NCBI GenBank assembly: GCA_010014835.2
Contig: JAAAKB020002228.1
Coordinates: forward strand, 1 to 24,891
Length of the DNA: 24,891 nt
Direction of reading: 5' to 3'
DNA from: Apostichopus leukothele
Taxonomy: Eukaryota > Echinodermata > Holothuroidea > Aspidochirotida > Stichopodidae
Position numbers and translations under genes: made by a program. The first letter of the stretch is position 1. Every line of letters begins with the position of its first letter. The notes under the pieces were generated by a model. It was given only the letters and a program-made list of their open reading frames with translations, made no database searches and had not been told where the DNA came from. Positions 9,671-20,607 of this stretch are shown piece after piece.

Positions 9671-11980
9671 ATGGAATCCAAGAAGAACAGAAACAGCTCT
9701 GCAACTCAAAAACCTCCTCCTCAATTGGTGTTTCGCATGAATGAAAATGGGACAGGTTCCGAGACAGTCCGAGAAGTGTTACTGGATCGTGGATGGGAAG
9801 AATTTGTTGAAGGACAGCAAAATGAATTTGACTGGAATTTATGGTGGCGCTATGCTAGATACCGACAATGTGATTATGATGATCTCATGTCATGGCAGAG
9901 GTTAAACCATTTTCCAAAGACAACAGCTATTACCAAGAAAGATATGTTGGCTCGAAACATGAAGAGAATGAAAGGTGTCTATGGAGCTTCTGTATTTAAT
10001 TTTACTCCTCTTGCATTCAACTTGCCCAATGACTACACCAAATTTGTTGCTGAATATACTAAACTTAGAGAACAGAACCAAAAAGATGAAACTAACAAGA
10101 GAGAATTCTGGATCTGCAAGCCAGCTGATTCTTCTAGAGGTAGAGGAATATTTCTGTTTGAAGATCTCAGTGAATTAACTTATGATTGCTCTGCTGTTGC
10201 ACAAAGGTATATTACAAATCCATGTCTTATAGCTGGTTACAAGTTTGATTTGAGGCTTTATGTTCTGGTAACATCTTTCCACCCTTTGACAGTGTACATG
10301 TATCAAGAGGGAATTGTCCGTTTTAGTACCGAAAAATTTGATTTGAATTCCATCGGAAATTTGTTTTCACATCTTACAAACACAAGCATTAACAAATTCA
10401 GCCCAAGCTACACAACAGATAAGGAAAGAGTTGGCCAAGGATGTAAGTGGACTTTGACAATGTTACGTAATTACTTCCATCAACAAGATGTCGATGATGA
10501 AGTCTTATGGCAAAAGATCAGCAATGTTGTTACATTAACACTCCTGGCACAAGTTACCAGTGTTCCTAAAGTTACTGGTGCCTTTGAACTGTTTGGGTTT
10601 GATATCATTATTGATGCCAACTTGAAGCCATGGTTGTTAGAGGTCAACTTCAACCCTGCTTTAAATGAAGACTGTCCCGTTGATGCTGTTGTGAAGAGAT
10701 CATTGATTAATAATGTGATTGATATTCTTGGATTTGAGGATGTAGATGGTTTTAGAGGGGGAGAGCAGTATGCTAAACTGAAATCAAAGCAGTACAATAC
10801 CAGACAACGCCAGTCCAGGTTTGTCCCAAGGGCTGCTCCAAAGCTAAACCTTAGGAAAGCTATTAAAATCAGGGCAAGACTTGGAAAACAGGCAAAGAAA
10901 ATGGAAGGAAATGGTGAGTCATCTAATAAGTCAATTAATTCATCAGATTCAGAGAGTAAAACGCTGGTGAAGTCAAGTAGTAAGACAACCATGGATTCTG
11001 AAGATGATTACGATGAGGAGATTGCTCTTGCATGTGGTGTCCCTGATGATGCAAAGTCATCAACTCCTGCCAGATCAACAAGTAATTCTAAACTCCAGTA
11101 CAAAAGTCCATCTCTATCCAAGCTGTCTGCCAGAGATTCAAGTCTTGAAAGACAAGGGAAAAGTAGCAGCATTGATAATATTTGGATACCAAGCATAGAG
11201 GAGTCCAGAAAGGCCTTGGCAAGTAGGAGAGAACTGATTCGAAAGAGAGAAGAACATATGAATGTAATGTCTGGTTTGAGTAATCAAGTAAGTCCTCTGG
11301 CAAGAATTTCCTCTGACTTAAATAAATCTAAAAGCAGTTTAGCTGGTTCAAATAGTGATGTTTCCAATCTAGATGGCATGAAAAGTAATAGGGATTCATC
11401 AGAAATTCAAACTCCTGTGAGAAATGGCACTTTGCCCATTAAAGCCACTGGTCAGCAGTCAGGTACTACATCCAGAAGTACTAAGAACAGCTCACTTTCC
11501 AGTTCTCCAAGTCAGGTACGTAAAGCTCGTGGTGATCAACAGAAGACAGATATCAGAAATGGGGTTGCTGCTGGCACCAAGTCGAAGACTAAATATGTTC
11601 GGTCATCCCTATACTCAAAGCCTGCTGTTAGTCAATCAAGGCCTGACCCAAGAGGTGCTTCACAGAGTAGGACCAGGGCTTATGTATGGCCACCTGCAAG
11701 ATCTGGAGACTTTGTATTGGTGTTTCCATTCAATGATGTCACTAAAAGAGCTAGCTATCCTAACATTGAAATGAGAACTGTGATCAAAGAAACACAAAAG
11801 CAGTTGAAGAGAATGATTTGTAAGTCTAAGACCGCCAAGAAGTTATCAGCTAATTCACCAAGCACACTCAGGAAGGTGAGCCCTCAGAGGACATTGAACC
11901 AAGATGTTGCAAATTGTGATGGAGTCAATGTTATGTGGGCTCCACTAAGATCTGCAACTGTGACTGCTGTTGAAGCTTAA
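9671..11980 (+). CDS. TTLL2: tubulin tyrosine ligase-like protein, TTLL2 type (probable tubulin polyglutamylase)
   Basis: The predicted 769-aa protein has a full TTL-family ATP-grasp core at about residues 19-355. Visible motifs in order are LLDRGW and DWNLWWR (N-terminal TTLL subdomain), LPNDYTKF (~119), FWICKPADSSRGRGI (146-160, ATP-binding Lys150 and Gly/Arg loop), GYKFDLRLYVLV (189-200), HLTNTSINK (~234-242), ELFGFDIIID (Asp311) and WLLEVNFNPAL (Glu324, Asn326, metal binding). Family members add glutamates to tubulin tails using ATP, mainly in cilia and flagella; TTLL2 itself is little characterised and mostly testis-linked in mammals. Residues 373-410 are strongly basic and might bind microtubules (inference). 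A Ser-rich, probably disordered linker follows (about 415-660). Then comes the block GDFVLVFPFN (679-688) and a basic helix, which I recall as a TTLL2 C-terminal signature. The coding sequence is intronless, as in mammalian TTLL2. The protein is longer than human TTLL2 (about 590 aa) because of the linker and tail. The start is set by an in-frame upstream stop and good context. Confidence 0.93.
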   Translation: MESKKNRNSSATQKPPPQLVFRMNENGTGSETVREVLLDRGWEEFVEGQQNEFDWNLWWRYARYRQCDYDDLMSWQRLNHFPKTTAITKKDMLARNMKRMKGVYGASVFNFTPLAFNLPNDYTKFVAEYTKLREQNQKDETNKREFWICKPADSSRGRGIFLFEDLSELTYDCSAVAQRYITNPCLIAGYKFDLRLYVLVTSFHPLTVYMYQEGIVRFSTEKFDLNSIGNLFSHLTNTSINKFSPSYTTDKERVGQGCKWTLTMLRNYFHQQDVDDEVLWQKISNVVTLTLLAQVTSVPKVTGAFELFGFDIIIDANLKPWLLEVNFNPALNEDCPVDAVVKRSLINNVIDILGFEDVDGFRGGEQYAKLKSKQYNTRQRQSRFVPRAAPKLNLRKAIKIRARLGKQAKKMEGNGESSNKSINSSDSESKTLVKSSSKTTMDSEDDYDEEIALACGVPDDAKSSTPARSTSNSKLQYKSPSLSKLSARDSSLERQGKSSSIDNIWIPSIEESRKALASRRELIRKREEHMNVMSGLSNQVSPLARISSDLNKSKSSLAGSNSDVSNLDGMKSNRDSSEIQTPVRNGTLPIKATGQQSGTTSRSTKNSSLSSSPSQVRKARGDQQKTDIRNGVAAGTKSKTKYVRSSLYSKPAVSQSRPDPRGASQSRTRAYVWPPARSGDFVLVFPFNDVTKRASYPNIEMRTVIKETQKQLKRMICKSKTAKKLSANSPSTLRKVSPQRTLNQDVANCDGVNVMWAPLRSATVTAVEA

Positions 11981-12942
11981 CTAAAATGTTGGTGCTTACT
12001 ACTACATATTACTACTACTACTTTTATGCACAATTGTTTATTTAAAACAAAGAGTTTACAGACCTGTGTGTGATTCTATTCCATTAGAAAGCAGTAAAAT
12101 AGCCGATTATTGCACAGATGGTGATTCTTTGTTTCATTTTTGGTTTCATTTTGTGGTCTGTGGAATAGAAAATTGTAAGATCAGCTGTATGTCTTCCAAC
12201 TTTTAGTACCTCTATGTTTAAACAGAATATATTCCCTTTTTATAGATCTTTTTATTGATTATTTGATTGTGTGCAGGCTAATACAGTTATTCTATATTTT
12301 ATATATTTTTTTACTTTTAAAGCATATAGTTTGGAAGGCAAGTTGGAAGCTGTGAACCCTGAGTAGTCAGTAGTATCACCATAGAGCTTCTTGAACAAAA
12401 CATAGTAATAGCATAAGGTCTTCATTTTTGTATCTAACTTTTGCTTATCAGCTGAGGAATACCATTTTAAACTAGTATTTTCAAAGAGAAGGTGGTGTAT
12501 GTTAGGCATTTTTTTCTTCCATTGGTAAGTAGTACAGTAGTGTGTTGGAGGTTGTGTTTTGAATTTGGTTTGCTAGTGTATTCAGGTAGCTGCCATATCA
12601 TCCTACGAATAACCTTGTATTTGTAGATATAGTAAGCAATAATACCTACAATATTCCTACAGGAAGTAATGTTAGAGTTATAAGTGAGATATATCAGGGT
12701 GTTATTCATTGCCTTCTTGTTCTGCCTTCTTTAAGATTACCTACCTGTGGAATTGTTCTGTCATGTAAACTAGTGCCTGTGTTCATATTTCAGTATTGCA
12801 TATTGTACAGTATTAACTGATCAGCAGACAACAGGTCAGCCTTGATCAAGTCCTATTTACAGTAGGTAAGCTTCTATCCTGTGATGGACAAGGTACATAC
12901 TTTCCAAATTATGTTACTTTTGCATAGACCTCACAGTTTGCG
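11981..12942 (+). other. TTLL2: probable 3' untranslated region of the TTLL2-like gene
   Basis: No coding potential is seen on either strand. The stretch is T-rich with a small TAC/TACT run near 12000-12022. The minus-strand frames at 12252-12509 and 12467-12709 are short, AT-driven and without recognisable domains. Confidence 0.5.
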
Positions 12943-12948
12943 AATAAA
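12943..12948 (+). terminator. TTLL2: candidate poly(A) signal for the TTLL2-like gene
   Basis: This is the first AATAAA after the stop codon, about 960 nt downstream, followed by a GT-rich stretch (GCTGCTGTTGTTGAG). Further AATAAA copies at 14668-14673 and near 14951 could serve longer transcripts; the 14668 copy is also followed by T/GT-rich sequence. Confidence 0.35.
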
Positions 12949-12952
12949 CCAT

Positions 12953-13070
12953 GGCTGCTGTTGTTGAGCACCCCTTTAATATAAGATTACTGGTGGCTGA
13001 GGTTGAAGCCCTCTTTTAATAGGATTATTGGTGGCTGAGGTTGAGCCCCTCCTTTAATAGGATTAGCATT
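12953..13070. repeat. three imperfect tandem units of about 38-42 bp
   Basis: Units start at 12953, 12995 and 13033, each with GGCTG(A/C)GGTTGA-like and CCTTTAATAGGATTA-like blocks. The array directly follows the candidate poly(A) signal. Confidence 0.75.
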
Positions 13071-16000
13071 GTGGATTATTTGTATCTTCAATGCCAGAAT
13101 ATCCATTTAATTTGTTCCCATCCTGTGATTAGCAATGCACTGTGTCTTGTCAGTTTTCTATCAGAACTTGAAGATATAATAGAGATGTGTGAAACATTAA
13201 CAGGGTTGTACTAGTTTATCCTTTCCTAGGTAGCTTCTAGAATTGACACAGTCCACATCCTTTATCTTGGTGACCACATAATATAAATAATTGTACATTG
13301 AGATACTGGTGCATTAGGTTTTCATTGTGTGATACATTATTAGATACATAGCTTTGGTGCATTGTTACTATCTGTGCTGCTTCATTGCATTTATCAGGTT
13401 TTATAAAAGATGTTGTGAGTACAGCTATAGCATCCAGTAACTTTGATGTTTTTAGAGTTTCTTACATTTCAGACCAATTATTAATAAGTGCTATGTAACT
13501 ACAGTAGCCTAAATATGTCTTAGAAGTGAGATATACAAGTAGCTGCAACATGTAGTCATTGAATCTACTGGTCATCATATTATCAAATATCCTTATCATA
13601 TTAGTGAGTTACTTTTTACAATGATAATGAATGGAATCCAGTCAGTTATATTTGTATGCTGTAGTTTGAAGTGAAATAATATGAAATCTTGCCATAAATG
13701 TTAGAAAGTAAAAGATGCTAATTATCAGAAAAGAAACTACATCTATGATTTTTTATCCCTTGGGTATTGAAGAACGACTGGTTTTAGGAAGGTGTAGAGA
13801 AAGAGTTTAGTCCATTGTAACATATTAATTTTATTTGGACATACTTTACTTAAATATATTGTTTTCTAGAACAGTTTTCATAAATTCCTTAACAAGGATG
13901 TTGATGAGAGAGGTTTTGTGTGAGAACATGGTCCTGTCAAATGTTTGAGTGAAGGATGCAACATCTTTGTCCCCGTTTAAACACCATTCGAGACCCTAGT
14001 TTAGGCCCCTGGCATTCAAATGTTTTGCTTGGCAAACTATGTTTTTACCTTCATCATCTTGGTGACCCTCCAGTGCAGATTTATTTTGCATCTTTTAACG
14101 TAATTTATATTCAAGATTTGTACATCTTTTTTATTCAGAAATATGAGGCAATTTGCTTTTTCTTCTTTTTAGGAACCCTCAAGTAAATTTGGATACCCTA
14201 ATAAGGATCATGATCCCACCCATGAGATTGGGGGGGGGGGGGTACCTTCATACTGCTAAAGCAAATATATTTTTGGAATAATGTGAGTGTATGACTTGTA
14301 CAGAGTAGTCGTACATATGAAGTAAACGTGTTTAATAACCTGTGTACACTTTACGAAATGGTTACTTTAGTTTTCCATTACACTATTAGCAGTCACTTTT
14401 TTTTAATACTTTTTTTTCATAATTTCAATAAGTATTTTAATGACTATGCAACTGTTCAGGTTAAATGGTGGAGAAGTGATAATAGAGTGGAGTAAGCTGA
14501 AGCTGGATACATACTGTGTATGATGTTGAAGTAAACTTTACTAGTTTCAAGTTGATCACATTCCTTATATCTAAGGGGTCAGTAGTATTATATATATCTG
14601 TGTGTCATTCATGTAAGTCACCTATCACTAATACCTCTATGTAAGTGCATAAACTAGGTTTGACTGAAATAAACATTCATTGAACATTCAGGAACATAGC
14701 AGCAAGTCTATTTCTTTTGTTTATTGGTCTATACTGTGTCAGTACTTTGATTAACATTCTAACACTATCACTCTCTCAGTGTTCTGTAGCATTATGAAAC
14801 AATGGCTTGCATTAGTTTGGTCAACAACTTATGAAGTTTGACCGATGGAAGTGATTATTTATTAGAGAGTAGCGAGAGTCCCACACACTTTGTCATGTTT
14901 AAGGTAATCACCTGCAAACAGTAATTGCAATGACAGCTGACCAGTCTTGCAAATAAACTACATTCAATTGGGTTTTATAATACAATTGACAATTTAACAA
15001 ATTAAAGCAAAGTAGTGATTTTAACCAAAATTGGTTTTGAGATTTAAAAACAAAACATCATACAGAGCTTTTAATTTGAAGCATGCTGATGATCAGATTG
15101 CCAGAATCATAACTTGTTTCATTAAGGTATGAATATTTGTATTGATCTGCTGACATAAACATGTGATAGTGGAGAGAACCTCACTGAATCGGGTGAGAAA
15201 GGTTTTACACAATGAACTTATCCAAATGAAGTGAATAATGCCAACATTAGATGAATAGTTTCAAACTTAATAATATGTAAAGCAATGGAGCAAGATGTCA
15301 CATAGGGAGTTTGACTAATGTGTCACTTAATCTGTACTATATATATATATTTCAAACTAGATTCAACCAGGTTTCCAGGGGATTCATAAACTCAGGAAAA
15401 AAGACATGTATAGACATTTTTTAAAGTTATTTTCCAAAATAAATTTAATGAATGTATGACTCTTAATACATTTTTCTCTTCCATATATTTGTTGGCATAC
15501 GATATTAAATTCGAAAACTAGGAGAAATGGTTTTCCCTCAAGAAACATTTGACTTGGAAACTACACATCAGTAATTAATATAAGACAAACAGTCTTTAGT
15601 GCATACATAAGGAAATACCTTGTTTACGTTGGAAAACGAACCTTTATCCAGAGATGGGAAAACCACTTAGCTAACCATTGGTACCCTAGCTAAAAGTTGT
15701 ACCATGCTTTGCTCAACAAATACAGGTACCTGCAAGCTTCTTTGTACAATAAAGTTTCCAGCTTCTAGCAGTTAGCTAAAGGAAGGTAGTGTTACAATCT
15801 TGATATCGTCTCTGTTTAAGAACAAATCAATGTGTCAATTCTGAAATATCCAAATGAGAAGAAAGATATTATTCACCCTATTATTGGTCTACATCCTTAC
15901 AATACAAGGCCAAGAAAGATGCAATACCAGGGGTCACATGACTTATTGGATAATTTTCTTTCATTTGTTTGATGTATTGTCATATAATAATAGTAGCTAC

Positions 16001-16437
16001 TGTAAAAACGGCATGTTGCAAGTAGGTTGTCTATTGTATGTCAAAGGGCCACAGATTACATGTTTAGTGACTCTAGGATCCATTCTAAACATTGAAAAGG
16101 GTTCAGACCTCTTTAATTAAAGGCACCTGGATTACATAAATGGTATAAATATGTCAAGTTTACTACAAGTACCTTTCCCCATCAAAAATGACTCAAAGAT
16201 TTTACCAGAGTAAAAACTTAAAAACCGTCTCCATTCCAATTACAAAGACATCTGATAATGTATCAACGATTACTTTCCCAGAATACAAATCCAGCAGAGA
16301 ACAGAATACCCTCTCTGAAGAGCACATCACTCCAATCCTGTTTGGTTTATTGAGCTCCACAGCTTTGTACCATCACTGTTTACATAATGGAACACTAATG
16401 ATAAGGTGACCGAACAACCCTGATTTGCAGGGATAGT
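13071..16437. other. AT-rich intergenic stretch
   Basis: No gene is recognised. A run of 13 G lies at 14230-14242, and a TA dinucleotide run near 15338-15350. The plus-strand frame at 15854-16120 (88 codons) starts with a hydrophobic stretch resembling a signal peptide, but it lacks any recognised domain or splice evidence and is not called as a gene. The frames at 13956-14186 and 16188-16409 are likewise unsupported. Confidence 0.45.
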
Positions 16438-17343
16438 CCACATATTGTATGTACCCTCCTGGAGTATCCCCAGATTGTATGTACCCTCCTGGAGTATCCC
16501 CAGATTGCATGTACCCTCTTGGAGTATCCCCAGATTGTATGTATCCTTTCTGGAATATCGCCAGATTGTATGTACCCTCCTGGAATATCCCTAGGTTGTG
16601 TTTCCTTTCTGGAATATCCCCAGATTGTATGTACCCTCCTGGAGTATCCCCAGATTGTATGTACCCTCCTGGAGTATCCCCAGATTGTATGTACCCTCCT
16701 GGGGTATCCCCAGATTGTATGTACCCTCCTGGAGTATCCCTAGATTGTATGTACCCTCCTGGAATATCCCCAGATTGTATGTACCCTCCTGGAATATTCC
16801 CAGATTGTATGTACCTTCCTGGAATATCCCCAGATTGTATGTACCCTCCTGGAGTATCCCTAGGTTGTATGTACCCTAATGGAATATCCCCAGATTGTAT
16901 GTACCCTAATGGAATATCCCCAGATTGTATGTACCCTCCTGGAGTATCCCCAGATTGTATGTTTCCTTCCTGGAGTATACCCAGATTGTATGTACCCTCC
17001 TGGAATATTCCCAGATTGTATGTACCCTCCTGGAGTATCCCCAGATTGTATGTTTCCTTCCTGGAATATCCACATATTGTATGTACCCTCCTGGAATATT
17101 CCCAGATTGTATGTACCCTCCTGGAGTATCCCTTGGTTGTATGTTCCCTCCTGGAATATCCCTAGATTGTATGTACCCTCCTGGAATATCCCTAGATTGT
17201 ATGTACCCTCCTGGAATATCCCCAGATTGTACGTACCCTCCTGGAATATCCCTAGATTGTATGTACCCTCCTGGAATATCCCCAGATTGTATGTACCCTC
17301 CTGGAGTATCCCCAGATTGTATGTACCCTCCCTGGAAGATCCC
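16438..17343. repeat. 30-bp minisatellite, about 30 copies
   Basis: The unit combines CAGATTGTATGTACCCTCC with TGGAGTATCCC. The main variants are GGAATATCCC or GGAGTATCCC, CAGATT or TAGATT or TAGGTT, and CCTCC or CTAAT or TTCCT. A few units are one base longer or shorter, for example around 16540-16620 and 16960-17060. Because 30 is a multiple of three, open frames run in several frames of both strands. Their proteins (PPGVSPDCMY-like or QEGTYNLGIF-like repeats) switch frame at the off-length units and are not evidence of coding. The array lies between the 3' ends of the two convergent genes. Confidence 0.95.
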
Positions 17344-19474
17344 TGAATTAGTGAAAAGGCCCTGAATAGTTTAGTTTTAGCTGTTAAGCTGTCCACTTAG
17401 ACAGCTTGGACCTAAGCTGTGTTTGTTTGTGGCTACAAACATGACTCAGTGATGAAGGCAACCCAGAACATTGAATAACTTCAGTCAGTATTTTAAATCA
17501 AGGCATCATGTTGTACTTAGTTGTAATAGGACTTCCAGTTCAATTTAAGTTTTTGTTCTTTATCTTGGACTAAATACTTGTTTCTGAAGGAGGTGTGCTA
17601 AAGTTGGGTATTTGACTATCATCCTTGAAACATGGACCCCAATGTAATCAGGGACCGTCAAAATGCCTTGCAATAAACGTACAGTGTAGGTTTTAGTACT
17701 GATGTCAACATGGCCAAGGGAGAGATGGTCAGCATCCATATCATGTTCTCAAATTTCATGGAAAAAATATGGTCACTTTAACTAATGACTGTTTAGAAAT
17801 CTTAGAAGGTCACTGTGTACAATACAATAGTTTGGCACTGTGTGCTAGTATAGCAATTCCAAGTTTGTTAATGGATTGATGACTTCTCAATCAAAAAATT
17901 ATAAACCTAAGTGACACCACTTCATATCATATCCAAATAGTGTATTTTTGGTTCCATATGAGTGTTTCATATATCGTTTACTATAATATGCTCTACTGAA
18001 CCACAGTGTAATAGTCTATGGAAATTGGCAGTTTGGCCTACATGCTGCCTGAAGAATGAATAGTTTGCATGGTAATCATATAACTAACATATCAATTCAG
18101 GATTTCAGTTATCCAATGAAAGCATACTTCCAAGACTACACTACTATCATAACTCCACTATAGGCAAATGCTGGTTTGCTGCCCACTTTACCTTCAAGAA
18201 ATCATACAGTATGCAACAACTTAATGGTCCTTCCTCAGTTAAGCTCAGTATCTTATAAATAGCTGTCAACTGTTAATTGCACTATCATCTGTACTACCTG
18301 TAACATTTAATAACTTGCTTTCCATTTTCTGACAATAAAATATAGGTGAAGCAACATTGTCATATTTTGCATATTGCTACATTGTCAGCACAAATAAATT
18401 TTCATTGCAGACTGTTCACAAATAGTCATACCTCATGATATGACAGCAAATTTTACATCTGAAAGAAAACAAACTATCGAATCGTATGCAGAATGGTGAC
18501 AATCTTAAACTAGGAAAGCATTTTGAGCAGAATCTAGGGACACCAGAGATACTGTTAAAACACTTACAAATACTTGTGCAACCATAGAGTAAACACACAT
18601 TAACATAACATTAAATGAAACACCTGCTGTCATTGTGTACTTAACATTAATGTGTAAAAGAAAGTCTGATATTGCAATTCTTACATGTGCTTCTCATGTT
18701 GAATCTTTAATCCAATCAATTCATACCCCGGCTTTCAACACGATAGGTAATTGACATTTTGACCCTGAAATATTCCTGAAAACCATCAAGTTTTCTCTTA
18801 AGTCTTGAGACTGTCTAAGATATATGACTTTAAAGTATCTAATCTGCACACCATACAGAGATACATGCACGATAAAGAATGAAGCTGTGACATGGTATGA
18901 CATATATAAAGAACATGCACAAAATACTATATTGGAGGAGGGAACCCAACAAAGTCATGGGAACATTATTCCATGCTGTTTCCTTCTCATGATTTCAATC
19001 TAACTTAAATAAATCCTTGAATTTCTAGCATATAGCAGAAAAGTAGGTAAGCAAACTTCCTAGCTGTAATTTCATATTATTGTATACCATCAAACAGAGT
19101 CAACAAGTTAGCTTCCCATTAGCAATGGTGTATAAAATAGCTCGTCATTCCAATAATAACCAATAACATATAAATCAGAGAAGCCATAACCAAGCAAGTT
19201 TCTCAAATCCATCTGACTTATGACAGATTCAGGCTGATGTAACTGCAGTCTGTTAGTATGTGTAACCTTGTGGTTCTTTATGTTGTGAATTTCCCAGTTC
19301 AGAAGTAGGCTCTATTATCACTGCTTCAAGACCAGTTAATGAGTCATTTCCCTCTAGACCTCGAAGGAAACAAGGAGAGCCAAGTTTCTCCACCTTCAGC
19401 ATTACAGGTCACTGCTACCTGGCCTCATTGCTTCCACTAGTTTGCCTTCAGCACTACAGACCTACAGGTCAATG
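17344..19474 (-). other. 3' side of the SENP6/7-like gene: likely 3' UTR and intergenic DNA
   Basis: No coding sequence is seen. Reading on the minus strand from the SENP stop codon, no AATAAA was found in the first 770 nt. The first near-match is ATTAAA at 18711-18706, and another lies at 18311-18306. Either could be the poly(A) signal. The minus-strand frames at 18416-18598 and 18721-18903 are short and unsupported. Confidence 0.4.
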
Positions 19475-19505
19475 CTACCTGGCCTCATTGCTTCCACTAG
19501 TTTGT
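19393..19505. repeat. two-copy ~60-bp tandem duplication across the SENP stop codon
   Basis: The block AGGTCA(C/A)TGCTACCTGG and the following GCCTCATTGCTTCCACTAG occur at 19406 and again at 19466, exactly 60 bp apart and nearly identical. The preceding CCTTCAGCA(T/C)TACA block is 52 bp apart because one copy has a small insertion. On the minus strand, one copy encodes the last residues and stop of the SENP protein; the other lies just downstream in the 3' UTR. Confidence 0.9.
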
Positions 19506-19621
19506 CTCTCTTGTAAGTCTAAAATAAGTTTAGTGATGGTAGCTCTCTTTGCCTTGACCTCACTTTCTGGAAACCACCTTGTCAAACCTTTGATGGGTGT
19601 GCAGAAGTTTTTAATCGGCTT
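19475..19621 (-). CDS. SENP6: SENP6/7-like SUMO protease, last coding exon
   Basis: The exon follows a good 3' splice site (TTTTCATTGCAG, ending at 19622) in phase 0 and encodes 48 residues and a TAG stop. It begins KPIKNF and includes LTRWFPESEVKAKRATITKLILDLQERQ-like sequence. This corresponds to the end of the catalytic domain in human SENP6 and SENP7, where FF-x-x-PI-x-NF and WFP..-x-x-K-x-KR-x-x-I-x-x-IL-x-L are conserved. The tail ends within ten residues of this block, shorter than in SENP6, and lies inside a 60-bp duplication. The exon-exon join with the preceding exon gives QYVEQFFK-KPIKNF without a frame shift. Human names are used because the match is about equally good to SENP6 and SENP7; most invertebrates have one such gene. 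Confidence 0.9.
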   Translation of the reverse strand, partial: KPIKNFCTPIKGLTRWFPESEVKAKRATITKLILDLQERQTSGSNEAR

Positions 19622-20456
19622 CTGCAATGAAAATATCAATTGATTGTTTCTAACTCTGTTATTGTGTAATGGAAGGAAATTACGACGCCTGACACTGCAA
19701 TTCTTCAACAGTTCAGGAAACTTATTGAAAACATCAAACATTGGAAGTGCTCAACTTGGAAAGAGAAAAATAGAAATCACCTGACGAGTTCAGATACTGC
19801 TGTTCACAACACTGTCCTCTTACAAATGATGGAAGCTTGTTTGCAAGTCCCATCCCAAAGAGAACAGTTCACAGACTGTGTGTTTACCTCTCTGCTTTGA
19901 CCTGAAATGACCCATGGACTCATTTAACACTTTCACATTACTGACGCAATTGTAACATTACCAAACTAGTCAGAAAGAACCAAACTTCCATTAATTGTGA
20001 CTGGCAGCATAAATCCACTGCTTTGGAATAAACTTTGAATGAACTTTAATTGAGAAAAGACAAATTCAGACATTTCCTTACTATAAGTTTTGTTGACAAA
20101 AACATCTGCTTATCTTGCATATTGGCTTTATTTCTTTTAATTTCATGTTATGCTACCACCATATTGATAAAGCTTAAGGCAAGTTGAGCACACAGACTAT
20201 ATCTTTAAGGTAACAAATTTTGGGAATACTGCCAGGGGGAAATTTTTATCTGGGATCATTTAAGTTTAAATTTCAGAATTTGGTTATGACTTTCTACCTT
20301 TTTTAGTGCAATTATATAGATGTGATAGTATGACAAAACACATCCTGTACAACTGTGAGTGAATGTTGATATTTCTGTTATTTACTGTTATTTTTCACAT
20401 TTGATATGACAACAATGTATCTAGTTGCCAGCTCTGGTGACAACACCAAATCTTAC
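19622..20456 (-). other. SENP6: SENP6/7-like gene, last intron (835 bp)
   Basis: The intron runs from GTAAGA to TTGCAG. No repeat array or other feature was seen in it, unlike the three upstream introns. Confidence 0.8.
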
Positions 20457-20607
20457 CTTGAAAAACTGTTCTACATACTGGAGAACAAAGACTCCACAGT
20501 CACTAAAGTTACTTTGTTGAGGTACATCCAGACAAGCACCCTTCATGTTCTGTCCCGTAAATCTACAGGTACTATTCTTACGAGTACGCCATTCTATCTC
20601 CAGGTAC
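20457..20607 (-). CDS. SENP6: SENP6/7-like SUMO protease, exon with the catalytic cysteine
   Basis: The exon starts after TGTTTGTAG in phase 2 and ends AAG|GTAAGA in phase 0. It encodes YLEIEW, a short basic loop, then VPQQSNFSDCGVFVLQYVE. This is the C48/Ulp1-family active-site block. Cys (codon 20498-20496) is the nucleophile, and the second Gln of PQQ, six residues before it, is the expected oxyanion-hole residue. SENP6 and SENP7 read PQQNNFSDCGVYVLQYVE at this place, so the match is nearly residue for residue. These enzymes trim poly-SUMO2/3 chains, largely in the nucleus. With the His and Asp exons upstream, all three triad residues are intact in this window, so the gene looks functional rather than a pseudogene. 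Total coding sequence in the window is 246 codons plus stop. Confidence 0.95.

Noticed and set aside
10480-10992. 170-codon minus-strand open frame
   Set aside because: It is antisense to the TTLL2-like coding sequence and shows no domain.
15854-16120. 88-codon frame with a signal-peptide-like start and four cysteines
   Set aside because: It has no recognised domain, no splice or promoter support and no homologue I recall. A chance hydrophobic start in AT-rich DNA is more likely.
16438-17343. CRISPR-like array
   Set aside because: Units are contiguous with no unique spacers, the DNA is eukaryotic and there are no cas genes.
16449-17396. Long repetitive open frames on both strands (proteins of PPGVSPDCMY or QEGTYNLGIF repeats)
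   Set aside because: They come from a 30-bp unit being a multiple of three. They are open in several frames, and the frame shifts at off-length units.
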